Source: Nonomuraea sp. SBT364
Lineage (GTDB): Bacteria > Actinomycetota > Actinomycetes > Streptosporangiales > Streptosporangiaceae
NCBI RefSeq assembly: GCF_001083785.1
Contig: NZ_LAVL01000084.1
Span: 1 to 35,822, forward strand
DNA: 35,822 nt
Reading direction: 5' to 3'
The notes beneath the pieces were generated by a model. It did not search any database, was not told where the DNA came from, and saw only the letters and a program-made list of their open reading frames with translations. Positions 21,347 through 29,143 of the stretch are shown piece by piece. Every line of letters starts with the position of its first letter. Position 1 is the stretch's first letter. Both the position numbers and the translations under genes were made by a program.

Positions 21347-22037
21347 GAGTCGAGCGTAGATGCGAAAGGGAAATTGCGCAATCTTTCTTTCGTATCTCGC
21401 CCGGTGTCGTGTCCGGTGGGCCTTCGGCGAGGAGGCGGCCGTCGCGGAGGACGAGGCAGTGGTCGGCGTCCAGGGCGGCGGACAGGTCATGGGTGGCGTG
21501 CACGACCGTGACGCCGTCCGCCGTCACCTCCTTCAGGACGGCGGCGATGTGCGACCTCGCCTCGGTGTCGAGGCCGGTGGCGGGCTCGTCGAGCAGGAGC
21601 AGGTCCGACTCCTGGGCCAGGCCCTGGGCGACCAGCGCGCGCTGGCGCTGCCCGCCCGACAGGTCGCCGAGCGGGCGCCCGGCCAGGTCGGCGATGCCCA
21701 GGCGGGTCAGGCAGGAGTCGACGACCGACCAGTCGCGCCGGCTCAGGCGGCGCCAGGGGCCGCGGTGCGCCCAGCGGCCCATCGCCACCGTGTCGCGGAC
21801 GGTGATCGGCAGGACGTCGCTCACCTCGCTGCGCTGCATGACGAACGCGGGCCGGCGGCGCCGCTCGACGGTGCCGGAGGTGGCGCGGATCACCCCGGCC
21901 AGCACGCCCAGCAGGGTGGATTTGCCGGATCCGTTAGGCCCTGTTACGGCGGTCAGCTGGGCGTCTGGAATGTCGGCTGTGACCTGGTGCAACACCGTAC
22001 GGCCTGGATAGCCGGCCACCAGCTTGTCGATCTTCAT
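21333..22037 (-). CDS. aztA: Zinc ABC transporter ATP-binding protein AztA
   Basis: 234 aa. Walker A GPNGSGKST (34-42), Q-loop region FVMQRSE, signature LSGGQRQR, Walker B LLLLDEP and the switch THDLS are all present, as in the ATPases of the metal-specific (ZnuC/MntB-like) family. It powers the AztB permease. The gene is divergent from aztB, with a Zur-like palindrome in the 52-nt gap. The last 20 residues (IRKKDCAISLSHLRSTHGSR) are encoded by the AT-rich control region of the following regulator gene and are probably not needed for ATPase function. Confidence 0.9.
   Translation of the reverse strand: MKIDKLVAGYPGRTVLHQVTADIPDAQLTAVTGPNGSGKSTLLGVLAGVIRATSGTVERRRRPAFVMQRSEVSDVLPITVRDTVAMGRWAHRGPWRRLSRRDWSVVDSCLTRLGIADLAGRPLGDLSGGQRQRALVAQGLAQESDLLLLDEPATGLDTEARSHIAAVLKEVTADGVTVVHATHDLSAALDADHCLVLRDGRLLAEGPPDTTPGEIRKKDCAISLSHLRSTHGSR
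21353..21390 (-). promoter_or_regulatory. Promoter and 26-bp imperfect palindrome of the ArsR-type gene
   Basis: Left arm AAAGGGAAATTGC (21365-21377) and right arm GCAATCTTTCTTT (21378-21390) match at 10 of 13 positions, with ATTGCGCAAT at the centre. On the minus strand TTGCGC (21381-21376) and TACGCT (21358-21353) are 17 nt apart, placing transcription start at the ATG (21346). The -35 sits inside the palindrome, so binding there would block initiation. Confidence 0.5.
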
Positions 22038-22052
22038 GCCTTGCCCCTGACT

Positions 22053-22073
22053 TGAAAGCGATAACGGTTTTCA
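22053..22073. promoter_or_regulatory. Zur-like operator between aztA and aztB
   Basis: A 21-bp imperfect palindrome with arms TGAAAGCG and GGTTTTCA around a TAA centre. The outer TGAAA/TTTCA pair and the spacing resemble actinobacterial Zur boxes (TGAAAATGATTTTCA type). It lies in the shared divergent promoter region, so one zinc-loaded repressor would shut both arms. No zur gene is in the window. Confidence 0.65.
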
Positions 22074-22089
22074 TTGTAGGGTGCGGGTC

Positions 22090-22938
22090 ATGGATTGGTT
22101 GCTGGACCCCTTCGAGGTGTCCTTCGTACGGCAGGCGTTGTGGGCGTCGGTGCTGGTGTCGCTGGTCTGCGCGATGGCCGGGACGTGGGTGGTGCTGCGC
22201 GGCATGGCGTTCATGGGCGACGCGATGTCGCACGGGATGCTGCCGGGGGTGGCGCTGGCCGCGCTGCTCGGCGGCAGCCCGGTGGTGGGCGGGCTGGTGG
22301 CCGCCGTCGCGATGGCGGCGGGCGTTACGGTGCTGGGCAGGTCGCGCAGGGTGTCGCAGGACACGGCGATCGGGCTGCTGTTCGCGGGGATGCTCGCGCT
22401 GGGCGTGATCGTGGTGTCGCGGTCCGACTCGTTCGCGGTGGACCTGACCGGGTTCCTGTTCGGCGACGTGCTGGCGGTGCGCGACCGGGAGCTCGTCCAG
22501 CTCGCGGTGGCGCTGGCCGTGGCGGCGCTGGTGTCGCTGCTCGGGCACCGGATGTTCGTCGCGCTGGCCTTCGATCCGCGCAAGGCGAGCACGCTCGGGA
22601 TGCGGCCCCGGCTGGCGCACGCGCTGCTGCTCGGGCTGGTCACGCTGGCGATCGTGGCGTCGTTCCACGTGGTGGGCACGCTGCTGGTGTTCGGGCTGCT
22701 CATCGCGCCTCCGGCGGCGATGGCGCTGTGGGCGCGGCGGATCCCGATGATCATGCTGGGGGCGGCGCTGCTCGGCGTGCTGGCGGCGGTGTCGGGGCTG
22801 CTGGTGTCCTGGCATCTCGGCACGGCCGCGGGGGCGACGATCGCGGCCGTGGCGGTGTCACTGTTCTTCGTGTCAGCGCTGGCCTCCAAGCTGAGGGGCT
22901 CCAAGCTGGGGGGCTCCAGGTTGTGGGCGGCCCGGTGA
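22090..22938 (+). CDS. aztB: Zinc ABC transporter permease AztB
   Basis: 282 aa of the ABC-3 family (ZnuB/MntC-like) with about eight hydrophobic helices, including the family marks VVLRGMAFMGDAMSHGMLPG and VVGTLLVFGLLIAPPAAMAL. It forms the membrane channel for zinc. ATG 22090 is preferred over the in-frame GTG at 22081. The C-terminal end is built from imperfect 15-bp repeats (SKLRGSKLGGSRL). Its stop overlaps the next start (TGATG). Confidence 0.93.
   Translation: MDWLLDPFEVSFVRQALWASVLVSLVCAMAGTWVVLRGMAFMGDAMSHGMLPGVALAALLGGSPVVGGLVAAVAMAAGVTVLGRSRRVSQDTAIGLLFAGMLALGVIVVSRSDSFAVDLTGFLFGDVLAVRDRELVQLAVALAVAALVSLLGHRMFVALAFDPRKASTLGMRPRLAHALLLGLVTLAIVASFHVVGTLLVFGLLIAPPAAMALWARRIPMIMLGAALLGVLAAVSGLLVSWHLGTAAGATIAAVAVSLFFVSALASKLRGSKLGGSRLWAAR
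22881..22929 (+). repeat. Three imperfect 15-16 bp repeats at the end of aztB
   Basis: Units of the form GGCTCCAAGCTGGGG repeat three times with a few changes and encode the SKLRGSKLGGSRL tail. Likely slippage product. Confidence 0.5.
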
Positions 22939-24062
22939 TGCGCGGCCGGACGCGGGCCACGGCGCTCGCCCTGACGACCGTCCTGACGACTGTCCTGACG
23001 GTCATCCTGGCCGGATGCGGCACGGCGGAGCCCGCGCGGGTCGCCGAGCCCGTGCCGCACGGCTACGTGGAAGGGGCCGAGGAGGCGGCCGAGCCGCAGT
23101 CCCGCCTGGTGCTGGCCGACCCCGCGGGCGCGGTGCACGTGCTCGACCTGATCACCGGCAAGGTCACCGGTCTCGGCGGGAGCGGGACGGTCGACGGCAT
23201 CGAGGGCGACGGACGTTTCGCCTATGTCCGCACCGGTGACCGGTTGCGCGTCGTCGACAGCGGCGCCTGGACCGTCGACCACGGCGACCACGTCCACTAC
23301 TACCGGTCCGCGCCCCGCGACGTGGGCACGGTCGCCGGGCGCCGGGTGGCCGGCGACGCGGCGGTGACGGCCGTGTCGGGCGACGGCACGGTCCTGCTCG
23401 ACCGTGCCAGGCTGGAGCGGGGCGAGATCGTCCGGACGGCCGAGCTCCCGTACGACACGGTCCTGCCGTACGAGGAGCGGCTGCTCGTCCCCGGCGAGAA
23501 CGCGGTCGTGACCCGGACCGGCGAGCCGGCGGGCGAGCTGGGCGCGCCCTGCCCGGAGCCCCGCGACGCGGTCGTGACCAGGCGCGGCGCGGTGTTCGCG
23601 TGCGCCGACGGCGCGCTGCTGGTGGGGCGGGACGGCGCGGAGAAGATCCGGTACCCGGACGGCGTGGGGGAGTTGCACGCCCGTCCCGGCAGCACCGTGC
23701 TCGCGGCCAAGGCCGGTGACCGGGGCGTGCTGGTGGTCGACGTCACCGCGAAGACCGCCGAGCTGCTGCGCACCGGCCCCGTGGTGGCGGTCACCGCCAC
23801 CGGTCCTGAGTCGCCGGTGCTCGCGCTGACCGCCGACGGAGTCCTGCACGCCTGGGATCCCGGTTCCGGCAAGCGGCTGGCCAGGACCCGGCTGCCGGCG
23901 TCGGCGAGCACGCGGACCATCCAGGCCGACACCAGCCGCGCCTACGTCAACGACCCGGCGGGGCGGGCCGTGCACGAGATCGACTACAACGACGGCCTGC
24001 GCCGCGCCCGCACGTTCGAGCTGGGCTTCGCGCCCGCGCACATGGTGGAGACCGGCCGATGA
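22938..24062 (+). CDS. AztD-like beta-propeller lipoprotein (374 aa)
   Basis: A lipoprotein signal (lipobox ILAGC, Cys 27) is followed by a His-containing motif PHGYVEGAEEAAEPQ and then repeated beta-strand units (AVHVLDLITGKVTGL, LVVDVTAKTAELL, LHAWDPGSG) of a seven-bladed propeller type. VDHGDHVHYY near residue 117 is a candidate metal site. It resembles the AztD metallochaperone in architecture but is a distinct protein; it sits between aztB and aztC, sharing 1- and 4-nt overlaps with them. Probable role: extracytoplasmic zinc binding or delivery. ATG 22938 is used; a GTG at 22935 is also possible. Confidence 0.75.
   Translation: MRGRTRATALALTTVLTTVLTVILAGCGTAEPARVAEPVPHGYVEGAEEAAEPQSRLVLADPAGAVHVLDLITGKVTGLGGSGTVDGIEGDGRFAYVRTGDRLRVVDSGAWTVDHGDHVHYYRSAPRDVGTVAGRRVAGDAAVTAVSGDGTVLLDRARLERGEIVRTAELPYDTVLPYEERLLVPGENAVVTRTGEPAGELGAPCPEPRDAVVTRRGAVFACADGALLVGRDGAEKIRYPDGVGELHARPGSTVLAAKAGDRGVLVVDVTAKTAELLRTGPVVAVTATGPESPVLALTADGVLHAWDPGSGKRLARTRLPASASTRTIQADTSRAYVNDPAGRAVHEIDYNDGLRRARTFELGFAPAHMVETGR
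22971..23006 (+). repeat. 12-bp tandem repeat (x3) in the signal peptide of the propeller lipoprotein
   Basis: CTGACGACCGTC, CTGACGACTGTC and CTGACGGTCATC follow each other, encoding LTTVLTTVLTVIL in the hydrophobic core of the signal peptide. Unit length is a multiple of three, so slippage would change the core by four residues without a frameshift. Confidence 0.7.
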
Positions 24063-24949
24063 GAATCCTGCTGATCGTGGTGATGCTGCTGCTGGCCGGC
24101 TGCTCGGCGGGCGGCGAGCGGCGCCCGGAGGTGGTCGTCACCACGAACATCCTCGGCGACGTCACCCGCATGATCGTCGGCGACGAGGCCGAGGTCACGG
24201 TGCTCATGAAGGCCGGCGCCGATCCGCACTCGTTCGGCGTCTCCGCCCGCGACGCCGCCCGGCTCGAACGCGCGTCGCTCGTCGTCCACAACGGCCTCGG
24301 CCTGGAGGAGGGCGTCCTGCGGCACGTCCGGGCGGCCGAGGAGGCGGGGGTGCCCGCGCTGGCCGCCGCCGAGGCCGCCGGGCCGCTGCCGTACGCGGGC
24401 GGCGACCGGCCCGACCCGCACTTCTGGACCGACCCCGGCCGCATGGCCAGGGCGGTCGACGCGATCGCCGCGCGGGCCGAGCGCATCGACGGCGTGGACC
24501 CGGCCGCCGTCCGCGCCGGCGCCGCCGCCTACCGGCGCCAGCTCGAACAGCTCGACGCCTGGATGGAGCGCCGCCTGGCGACGATCCCGCCCGCACGGCG
24601 CAAGCTCGTCACCAACCATCACGTCTTCGGCTACTTCGCCGAAAGGTACGGCTTCGAGGTCGTCGGGGCGGTGATCCCGGGTGGCACCACGCTCGCCTCG
24701 CCGAGCGCCTCCGACCTCAAGGACCTCGCCGACGCCATCCGCGAGCACGACGTGCCCGCGATCTTCGCCGACTCCCCGCAACCCGACCGGCTCGTCCAGG
24801 TCCTGGCCTCGGAGGCCGGGCTGGAGGTCGAGGTCGTCGGCCTGTTCACCGAGTCGCTGAGCGCGGCCGGCGGCGGCGCCGACACCTACCTGCGGATGAT
24901 GCGCGCCAACACCGACGCCATGGTCTCCGGACTTGGCGCGACCCCCTGA
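24059..24949 (+). CDS. aztC: Zinc ABC transporter substrate-binding lipoprotein AztC
   Basis: 296 aa cluster A-I metal-binding protein. Lipobox LLAGC (Cys 15). Zinc ligands fit H57 (ADPHSFG), H121 (DPHFWTD), H187 or H188 (TNHHVFGYFAERYGF) and D238 (IFADSP), and the long backbone helix lies between the halves. It captures zinc outside the membrane and passes it to AztB. The His-rich loop of ZnuA is absent, as in AztC. Start ATG overlaps the propeller gene's stop by 4 nt. Confidence 0.93.
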   Translation: MRILLIVVMLLLAGCSAGGERRPEVVVTTNILGDVTRMIVGDEAEVTVLMKAGADPHSFGVSARDAARLERASLVVHNGLGLEEGVLRHVRAAEEAGVPALAAAEAAGPLPYAGGDRPDPHFWTDPGRMARAVDAIAARAERIDGVDPAAVRAGAAAYRRQLEQLDAWMERRLATIPPARRKLVTNHHVFGYFAERYGFEVVGAVIPGGTTLASPSASDLKDLADAIREHDVPAIFADSPQPDRLVQVLASEAGLEVEVVGLFTESLSAAGGGADTYLRMMRANTDAMVSGLGATP

Positions 24950-24962
24950 GAGAAGGAAACGG

Positions 24963-26141
24963 ATGAATCGCAAGCTCCCCCTCCTGCTGGCCGCGGCCCT
25001 GCTCGCGAGCGCCTGCGGCGCCCAGAGCGCCCCGGCCGCCGCCCCCGCGTCGCCGGCCGCGTCGCCGGCCGCTGTGCCGACGCCGGCCGAGCCGGTCAAG
25101 GCGCCGCTCGTCGCGACGTACGACGGCGGTCTGTACGTCCTGGACGGCGAGACGCTGACCGTGGCCGAGGACATCCCGCTGCCGGGCTTCAACCGGGTCA
25201 ACCCGGCCGGTGACGAGCGGCACGTGATGGTGTCGACGTCGACCGGGTTCCGGGTGCTCGACGCGGCCACGCCCGAGCTGAAGGCCGACGAGTTCAAGGG
25301 TCCCAAGCCGGGCCACGTGGTCAGGCACGCGGGCAAGACCGTGCTGTTCTCCGACGGCACCGGCAAGGTCACCGTCTTCGACCCGAAGGAGCTGGCGAGC
25401 GGGCTGCCCGAGGGGGAGGTCTACCAGGCGGCGGCGCCGCATCACGGCGTGGCCGTCCAGCTCGCGAACGGCGAGCTCCTCGTCACCCTCGGCACCGAGG
25501 AGAAGCGCAGCGGCATCATCGTCCTCGACCGCGACCGCCGGGAGATCGCCCGCAGCGAGCAGTGCCCCGGCGTGCACGGCGAGGCCACGGCCGAGGGCGA
25601 GGCCGTGGTGATCGGGTGCGAGGACGGGGTCCTCGTCTACCGGAACGGCAAGATCACCAAAATCGGCAGCCCCGACCCGTACGGGCGCGTCGGCAACCAG
25701 GCGGGGACGGACGAGTCGCCGATCGTGCTCGGCGACTACAAGAAGGACCCGGACGCCGAGCTGGAGCGGCCCGAGCAGGTGTCGCTCATCGACACCGGGT
25801 CGGGGCGGATGCGGCTGGTGGACCTCGGGACCAGCTACACCTTCCGGTCGCTGGCGCGGGGACCGCACGGCGAGGCGCTGGTGCTGGGCACCGACGGCGG
25901 GATCCACGTGATCGACCCGGAGAAGGGGAAGGTCGTCAGGACGATCCCGGTGCTGGGGGAGTGGCGTGAGCCTATCGAGTGGCAGCGGCCCCGGCCCGCG
26001 ATCTTCGTGCGGGGCCACGTGGCGTACGTGACGGACCCGGACCGGAAGCAGGTGCACGCGGTGGACGTCGAGTCGGGCGAGAAGCTCCGGACGGGGACGC
26101 TGCCGGGGACGCCGAACGAGATCAGCGGGGCCGGGCACTGA
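24963..26141 (+). CDS. aztD: Zinc metallochaperone AztD
   Basis: 392 aa. Lipobox ASAC (Cys 18), an Ala/Pro-rich linker, then a beta-propeller with the conserved sequence marks of AztD as I recall them: VATYDGGLYVLDGETL, PGFNRVNPAGDERHVMVS, KPGHVVRHAGKTVLF, APHHGVAVQLANGELL, CPGVHGEATAEGEAVVIGCE and LGTSYTFRSLARGP. The His and Cys of the HHG, HGE and GCE motifs are candidate zinc ligands. In Paracoccus AztD hands zinc to AztC. AGAAGGAAACGG precedes the ATG. A terminator follows. Confidence 0.92.
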   Translation: MNRKLPLLLAAALLASACGAQSAPAAAPASPAASPAAVPTPAEPVKAPLVATYDGGLYVLDGETLTVAEDIPLPGFNRVNPAGDERHVMVSTSTGFRVLDAATPELKADEFKGPKPGHVVRHAGKTVLFSDGTGKVTVFDPKELASGLPEGEVYQAAAPHHGVAVQLANGELLVTLGTEEKRSGIIVLDRDRREIARSEQCPGVHGEATAEGEAVVIGCEDGVLVYRNGKITKIGSPDPYGRVGNQAGTDESPIVLGDYKKDPDAELERPEQVSLIDTGSGRMRLVDLGTSYTFRSLARGPHGEALVLGTDGGIHVIDPEKGKVVRTIPVLGEWREPIEWQRPRPAIFVRGHVAYVTDPDRKQVHAVDVESGEKLRTGTLPGTPNEISGAGH

Positions 26142-26148
26142 GTAAGCG

Positions 26149-26176
26149 GCTCAGCCCCCGTCGCCGGGGGCTGAGC
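26149..26176. terminator. Bidirectional terminator hairpin between aztD and MFS gene
   Basis: A 12-bp perfect stem GCTCAGCCCCCG/CGGGGGCTGAGC with a 4-nt loop TCGC, 7 nt after the aztD stop and 4 nt before the convergent MFS stop. No T-tract, as is usual in actinobacteria. Confidence 0.85.
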
Positions 26177-26180
26177 GGGC

Positions 26181-27527
26181 TCACGAGTCGCGGGCGGCGT
26201 CGAGGACCTTGGTGGCGTCGCGCTCGAAGGAGCCCCGCGCGCCGAGGGTGATCAGGCCGCCGATCACCATCGGGACGATCAGGATGTACATGCCGCCGAC
26301 GAGCGAGCCGAGCTGGTCCGAGGCGATGCCGACGATCAGCGAGCCGAAGGCGCCGCAGCCGGTGATGAGGAGCTGGAGCGCGGCGAAGCCGAGCCCGCGG
26401 GCGCTGGCCGGCACCACGTCCGCCAGGCAGGCGGTCATGTTCGGGATGGCGATCGACATGGACGTGCAGGCGAGCAGGGTGAGGATGGCCATCGGCCACA
26501 GCGAGCCCATCGACAGCGCGACGGCCAGGACGAGCGCGCCGATCGTGATGCCGCCGCCGCCGGCCAGCAGCCGGCCGCCCTTGCGGGTGCCGTGCCAGGT
26601 GCGGCCCAGCCAGGAACCGATCAGGGTGCCGGCGAGCGTGCCGGCGATGGTGATCAGGCCGGACACCGAGCCCGCCATCCCGGCCGGGACGCCGAAGGTG
26701 CGGACCATGAGCGTCGGCAGCCAGAAGAAGACCCCGGCCAGGCCCAGCGTGAGCAGCCCGAGCCCCACGCAGACGAACACCAGCGACGGGATGGTGAGCA
26801 CCTGCCGCATCTGCTTGCCGAACGGCACCTTCTCGGCGACGGGCGCGGGGGCGGGGTCGGGCGCGGGCACCGGCTCGGCGGGGACCGTGGCGGAGCGGGC
26901 GACGATCCGGTCCAGTTCGCCCCGGCGCGGCTCCTTGAGCAGCCAGACGAGCACGGCGGTGAGCAGTCCCGGGATCACCATGATCATGAACGCGTTCCGC
27001 CACCCGTACGCCTGGCCGAGCACCCCGCCCAGCAGCGTGCCGACGCCGCCCAGGTAGGTCGTGACGCGGGTCAGGCCGTACGCCTTGGCCCTGCTGATCG
27101 GCGGGTAGTAGTCGGCGAGCAGGCTGCCGGCGGCGGGGTTGTCGATGTTCTCGGCGGCGGCGAGCAGCACCCGCATCAGGTAGAACATGACGAACCCGGT
27201 GGCCAGGCCGGTGCCGAGCGTGGCGATGGCCCAGATGAAGACCACCACGGCGATGATCCGCGTGCGGTTGTACCGGTCGGCGAAGTAGCCGGCCGGGATG
27301 GCCACGATCGCCCCGGCGAGCGCGGCCGCCGTGGGGATGGAGCCGGCCGCGGTGTCGCTGAAGCCCCATTCGTGCTGCACCAGCGGGAGCACGCCCGATA
27401 GCAGGTTGGCTTCCATGCGGTCGACGAGGCCGACGATGAAGAGCACCACCAGAGGCGCCCAGCCGAACGGCGCTCTGGCGGCCGCGTCGATCCTGCCGGT
27501 CCGAGGCGAACCCAGCGTTCCGACCAT
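26181..27527 (-). CDS. MFS transporter (448 aa)
   Basis: About twelve hydrophobic segments with a central charged loop (residues about 205-245, rich in Pro and Ala). The cytoplasmic loop 2-3 motif appears as GYFADRYNRTRI, the MFS motif A. The pattern WGFSDTAAGSIPTAAALAGAIVAIPAG suggests the spinster-like/DHA branch; the substrate is unknown. ATG 27527 with GGAAGG upstream. The gene faces cobQ across a region with two overlapping palindromes, so regulation by a TetR-type repressor is probable, though none is encoded nearby. Confidence 0.88.
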   Translation of the reverse strand: MVGTLGSPRTGRIDAAARAPFGWAPLVVLFIVGLVDRMEANLLSGVLPLVQHEWGFSDTAAGSIPTAAALAGAIVAIPAGYFADRYNRTRIIAVVVFIWAIATLGTGLATGFVMFYLMRVLLAAAENIDNPAAGSLLADYYPPISRAKAYGLTRVTTYLGGVGTLLGGVLGQAYGWRNAFMIMVIPGLLTAVLVWLLKEPRRGELDRIVARSATVPAEPVPAPDPAPAPVAEKVPFGKQMRQVLTIPSLVFVCVGLGLLTLGLAGVFFWLPTLMVRTFGVPAGMAGSVSGLITIAGTLAGTLIGSWLGRTWHGTRKGGRLLAGGGGITIGALVLAVALSMGSLWPMAILTLLACTSMSIAIPNMTACLADVVPASARGLGFAALQLLITGCGAFGSLIVGIASDQLGSLVGGMYILIVPMVIGGLITLGARGSFERDATKVLDAARDS

Positions 27528-27551
27528 GCCCCACCTTCCAGGAGGAAAATC

Positions 27552-27581
27552 TAGAATTACGTTCTAGGCGAACGTTCTAGT
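27552..27581. promoter_or_regulatory. Two overlapping 17-bp palindromic operators
   Basis: CTAGAATTACGTTCTAG (27552-27568) and CTAGGCGAACGTTCTAG (27565-27581) share the middle CTAG. Both have ACGTTCTAG as right arm, 13 bp apart. The layout is typical of TetR-family operators and lies between the divergent MFS and cobQ genes. Confidence 0.65.
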
Positions 27582-27610
27582 CAGAGTGGCAGAAGTCACA
27601 GGATTCGTAA

Positions 27611-29143
27611 ATGGGTGTTTCCTTACGATTTCGCACTACGCTGCTCCAGGTGAAGGGCGCACTCCTCGTCGCGGGCACCACCTCCGACGCCGGCAAGAGC
27701 GTGGTCACCGCGGGCATCTGCCGCTGGCTGGCCCGCCAGGGTGTGCGCGTGGCGCCGTACAAGGCCCAGAACATGTCGCTCAACTCGTACGTCACCGCCG
27801 ACGGCGCCGAGATCGGCCGCGCCCAGGCGATGCAGGCGCAGGCGGCGGGCCTGGAACCGGCCGCCGACATGAACCCGATCCTGCTCAAGCCCGGCAGCGA
27901 CCGGCGCAGCCAGGTCGTGCTCATGGGCCGGCCGGTCGCCGACGTGGACGCGATGGAGTACGGCGAGCTCAGGGACCTGCTGCGCGCGACCGCCCTGGAG
28001 TCGCTGGCCCGGCTGCGCGATTCCTACGACGTCGTCGTGTGCGAGGGCGCGGGCAGCCCGGCCGAGATCAACCTGCGCCCCGGCGACATCGCCAACATGG
28101 GCCTGGCCAGGGCCGCGGACCTGCCCGTGATCGTGGTCGGGGACATCGACAGGGGCGGGGTGTTCGCCGCCTTCTACGGCACCGTCGGCCTGCTGGAGGC
28201 CGCCGACCAGGCGCTGGTGGCCGGCTTCGTGGTCAACAAGTTCCGCGGCGCCAGGGAGCTGCTCGAACCGGGCCTCGACCAGCTCAGGGAACTGACCGGG
28301 CGGCGGGTGTACGGGGTGCTGCCCTGGCTGGACGGGCTGTGGATGGACGTGGAGGACTCGCTGGCCCTGGACGGCCGCTCGATCCCCGCGCGCCGGCCGT
28401 ACGGCAGGCAGACGCTGCGGGTGGCGGTGGTCCGGCTGCCACGCGTCTCGAACTTCACCGACCTGGACGCGCTGGCGGCCGAGCCCGGCGTGGTGGTGCG
28501 GTTCGTCACCGATCCGGCCGGGCTGGACGACGCCGACCTGGTGGTGCTGCCAGGCACCCGCGCCACCGTGGACGACCTGGCCTGGCTGCGCCGCACCGGG
28601 CTGGCCGACGCGCTGGTGTCACGCGAGGGGCCGATCCTGGGCATCTGCGGCGGCTTCCAGATGCTCGGGCGCGAGATCGTCGACGAGGTGGAGTCGGGCG
28701 CGGGCCGGGTGGACGGCCTCGGGCTGCTGCCGGTACGCGTCGAGTTCGCCGCCGAGAAGATCCTGGCCAGGCCGTACGGCGAGGCGTACGGGCAGCCGGT
28801 GCGCGGCTACGAGATCCACCACGGCCGGGCCACGGTCGAGGGCGGCGAGCCGTTCCTGGACGGCTGCCGGGTGGCCGCCGTGCAGGGCACCACCTGGCAC
28901 GGCGCGCTGGAGAACGACGCGTTCCGGCGCGCCTTCCTGGCCGACGTGGCCGAGCGGGCCGGGCGCGACTTCGTCCCCGACCCCGCCACCGACTTCGCCG
29001 GGCTCCGCGAGGAACGCCTGGACGCGCTCGGCGACCTGGTCGAGGAGCACCTCGACACCGGCGCGCTGCTCGACCTCATCACGAACGGCCCGCCCGGGGC
29101 GCCGACGCTGCCTCCCGGTGCTCCGCGATCCACGCGTCGATGA
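27611..29143 (+). CDS. cobQ: Cobyric acid synthase (CobQ)
   Basis: 510 aa. Catalyses the four ATP-dependent amidations that turn (adenosyl)cobyrinic a,c-diamide into cobyric acid. The N-terminal dethiobiotin-synthetase-like domain has VAGTTSDAGKS (P-loop) and YKAQNMSLNSYVT; DIDRGGVFAAFYGT follows. The C-terminal glutamine amidotransferase has GICGGFQMLG with the nucleophile Cys 346 and EIHHGR with His about 403. ATG 27611 with AGGA upstream; GTG at 27650 is an alternative. Tail of about 17 Pro/Ala-rich residues overlaps the convergent acyltransferase gene by 65 nt. Works in the same pathway as cobD. Confidence 0.95.
   Translation: MGVSLRFRTTLLQVKGALLVAGTTSDAGKSVVTAGICRWLARQGVRVAPYKAQNMSLNSYVTADGAEIGRAQAMQAQAAGLEPAADMNPILLKPGSDRRSQVVLMGRPVADVDAMEYGELRDLLRATALESLARLRDSYDVVVCEGAGSPAEINLRPGDIANMGLARAADLPVIVVGDIDRGGVFAAFYGTVGLLEAADQALVAGFVVNKFRGARELLEPGLDQLRELTGRRVYGVLPWLDGLWMDVEDSLALDGRSIPARRPYGRQTLRVAVVRLPRVSNFTDLDALAAEPGVVVRFVTDPAGLDDADLVVLPGTRATVDDLAWLRRTGLADALVSREGPILGICGGFQMLGREIVDEVESGAGRVDGLGLLPVRVEFAAEKILARPYGEAYGQPVRGYEIHHGRATVEGGEPFLDGCRVAAVQGTTWHGALENDAFRRAFLADVAERAGRDFVPDPATDFAGLREERLDALGDLVEEHLDTGALLDLITNGPPGAPTLPPGAPRSTRR

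Noticed and set aside
22071..24041. 656-codon minus-strand frame across aztB and the propeller gene
   Set aside because: Composition is Arg/His/Pro-rich and no motif is seen; both plus-strand genes have clear signal or membrane features and coupled starts.
26122..27534. 470-codon minus-strand frame overlapping the MFS gene
   Set aside because: Same strand but wrong frame; no membrane helices.
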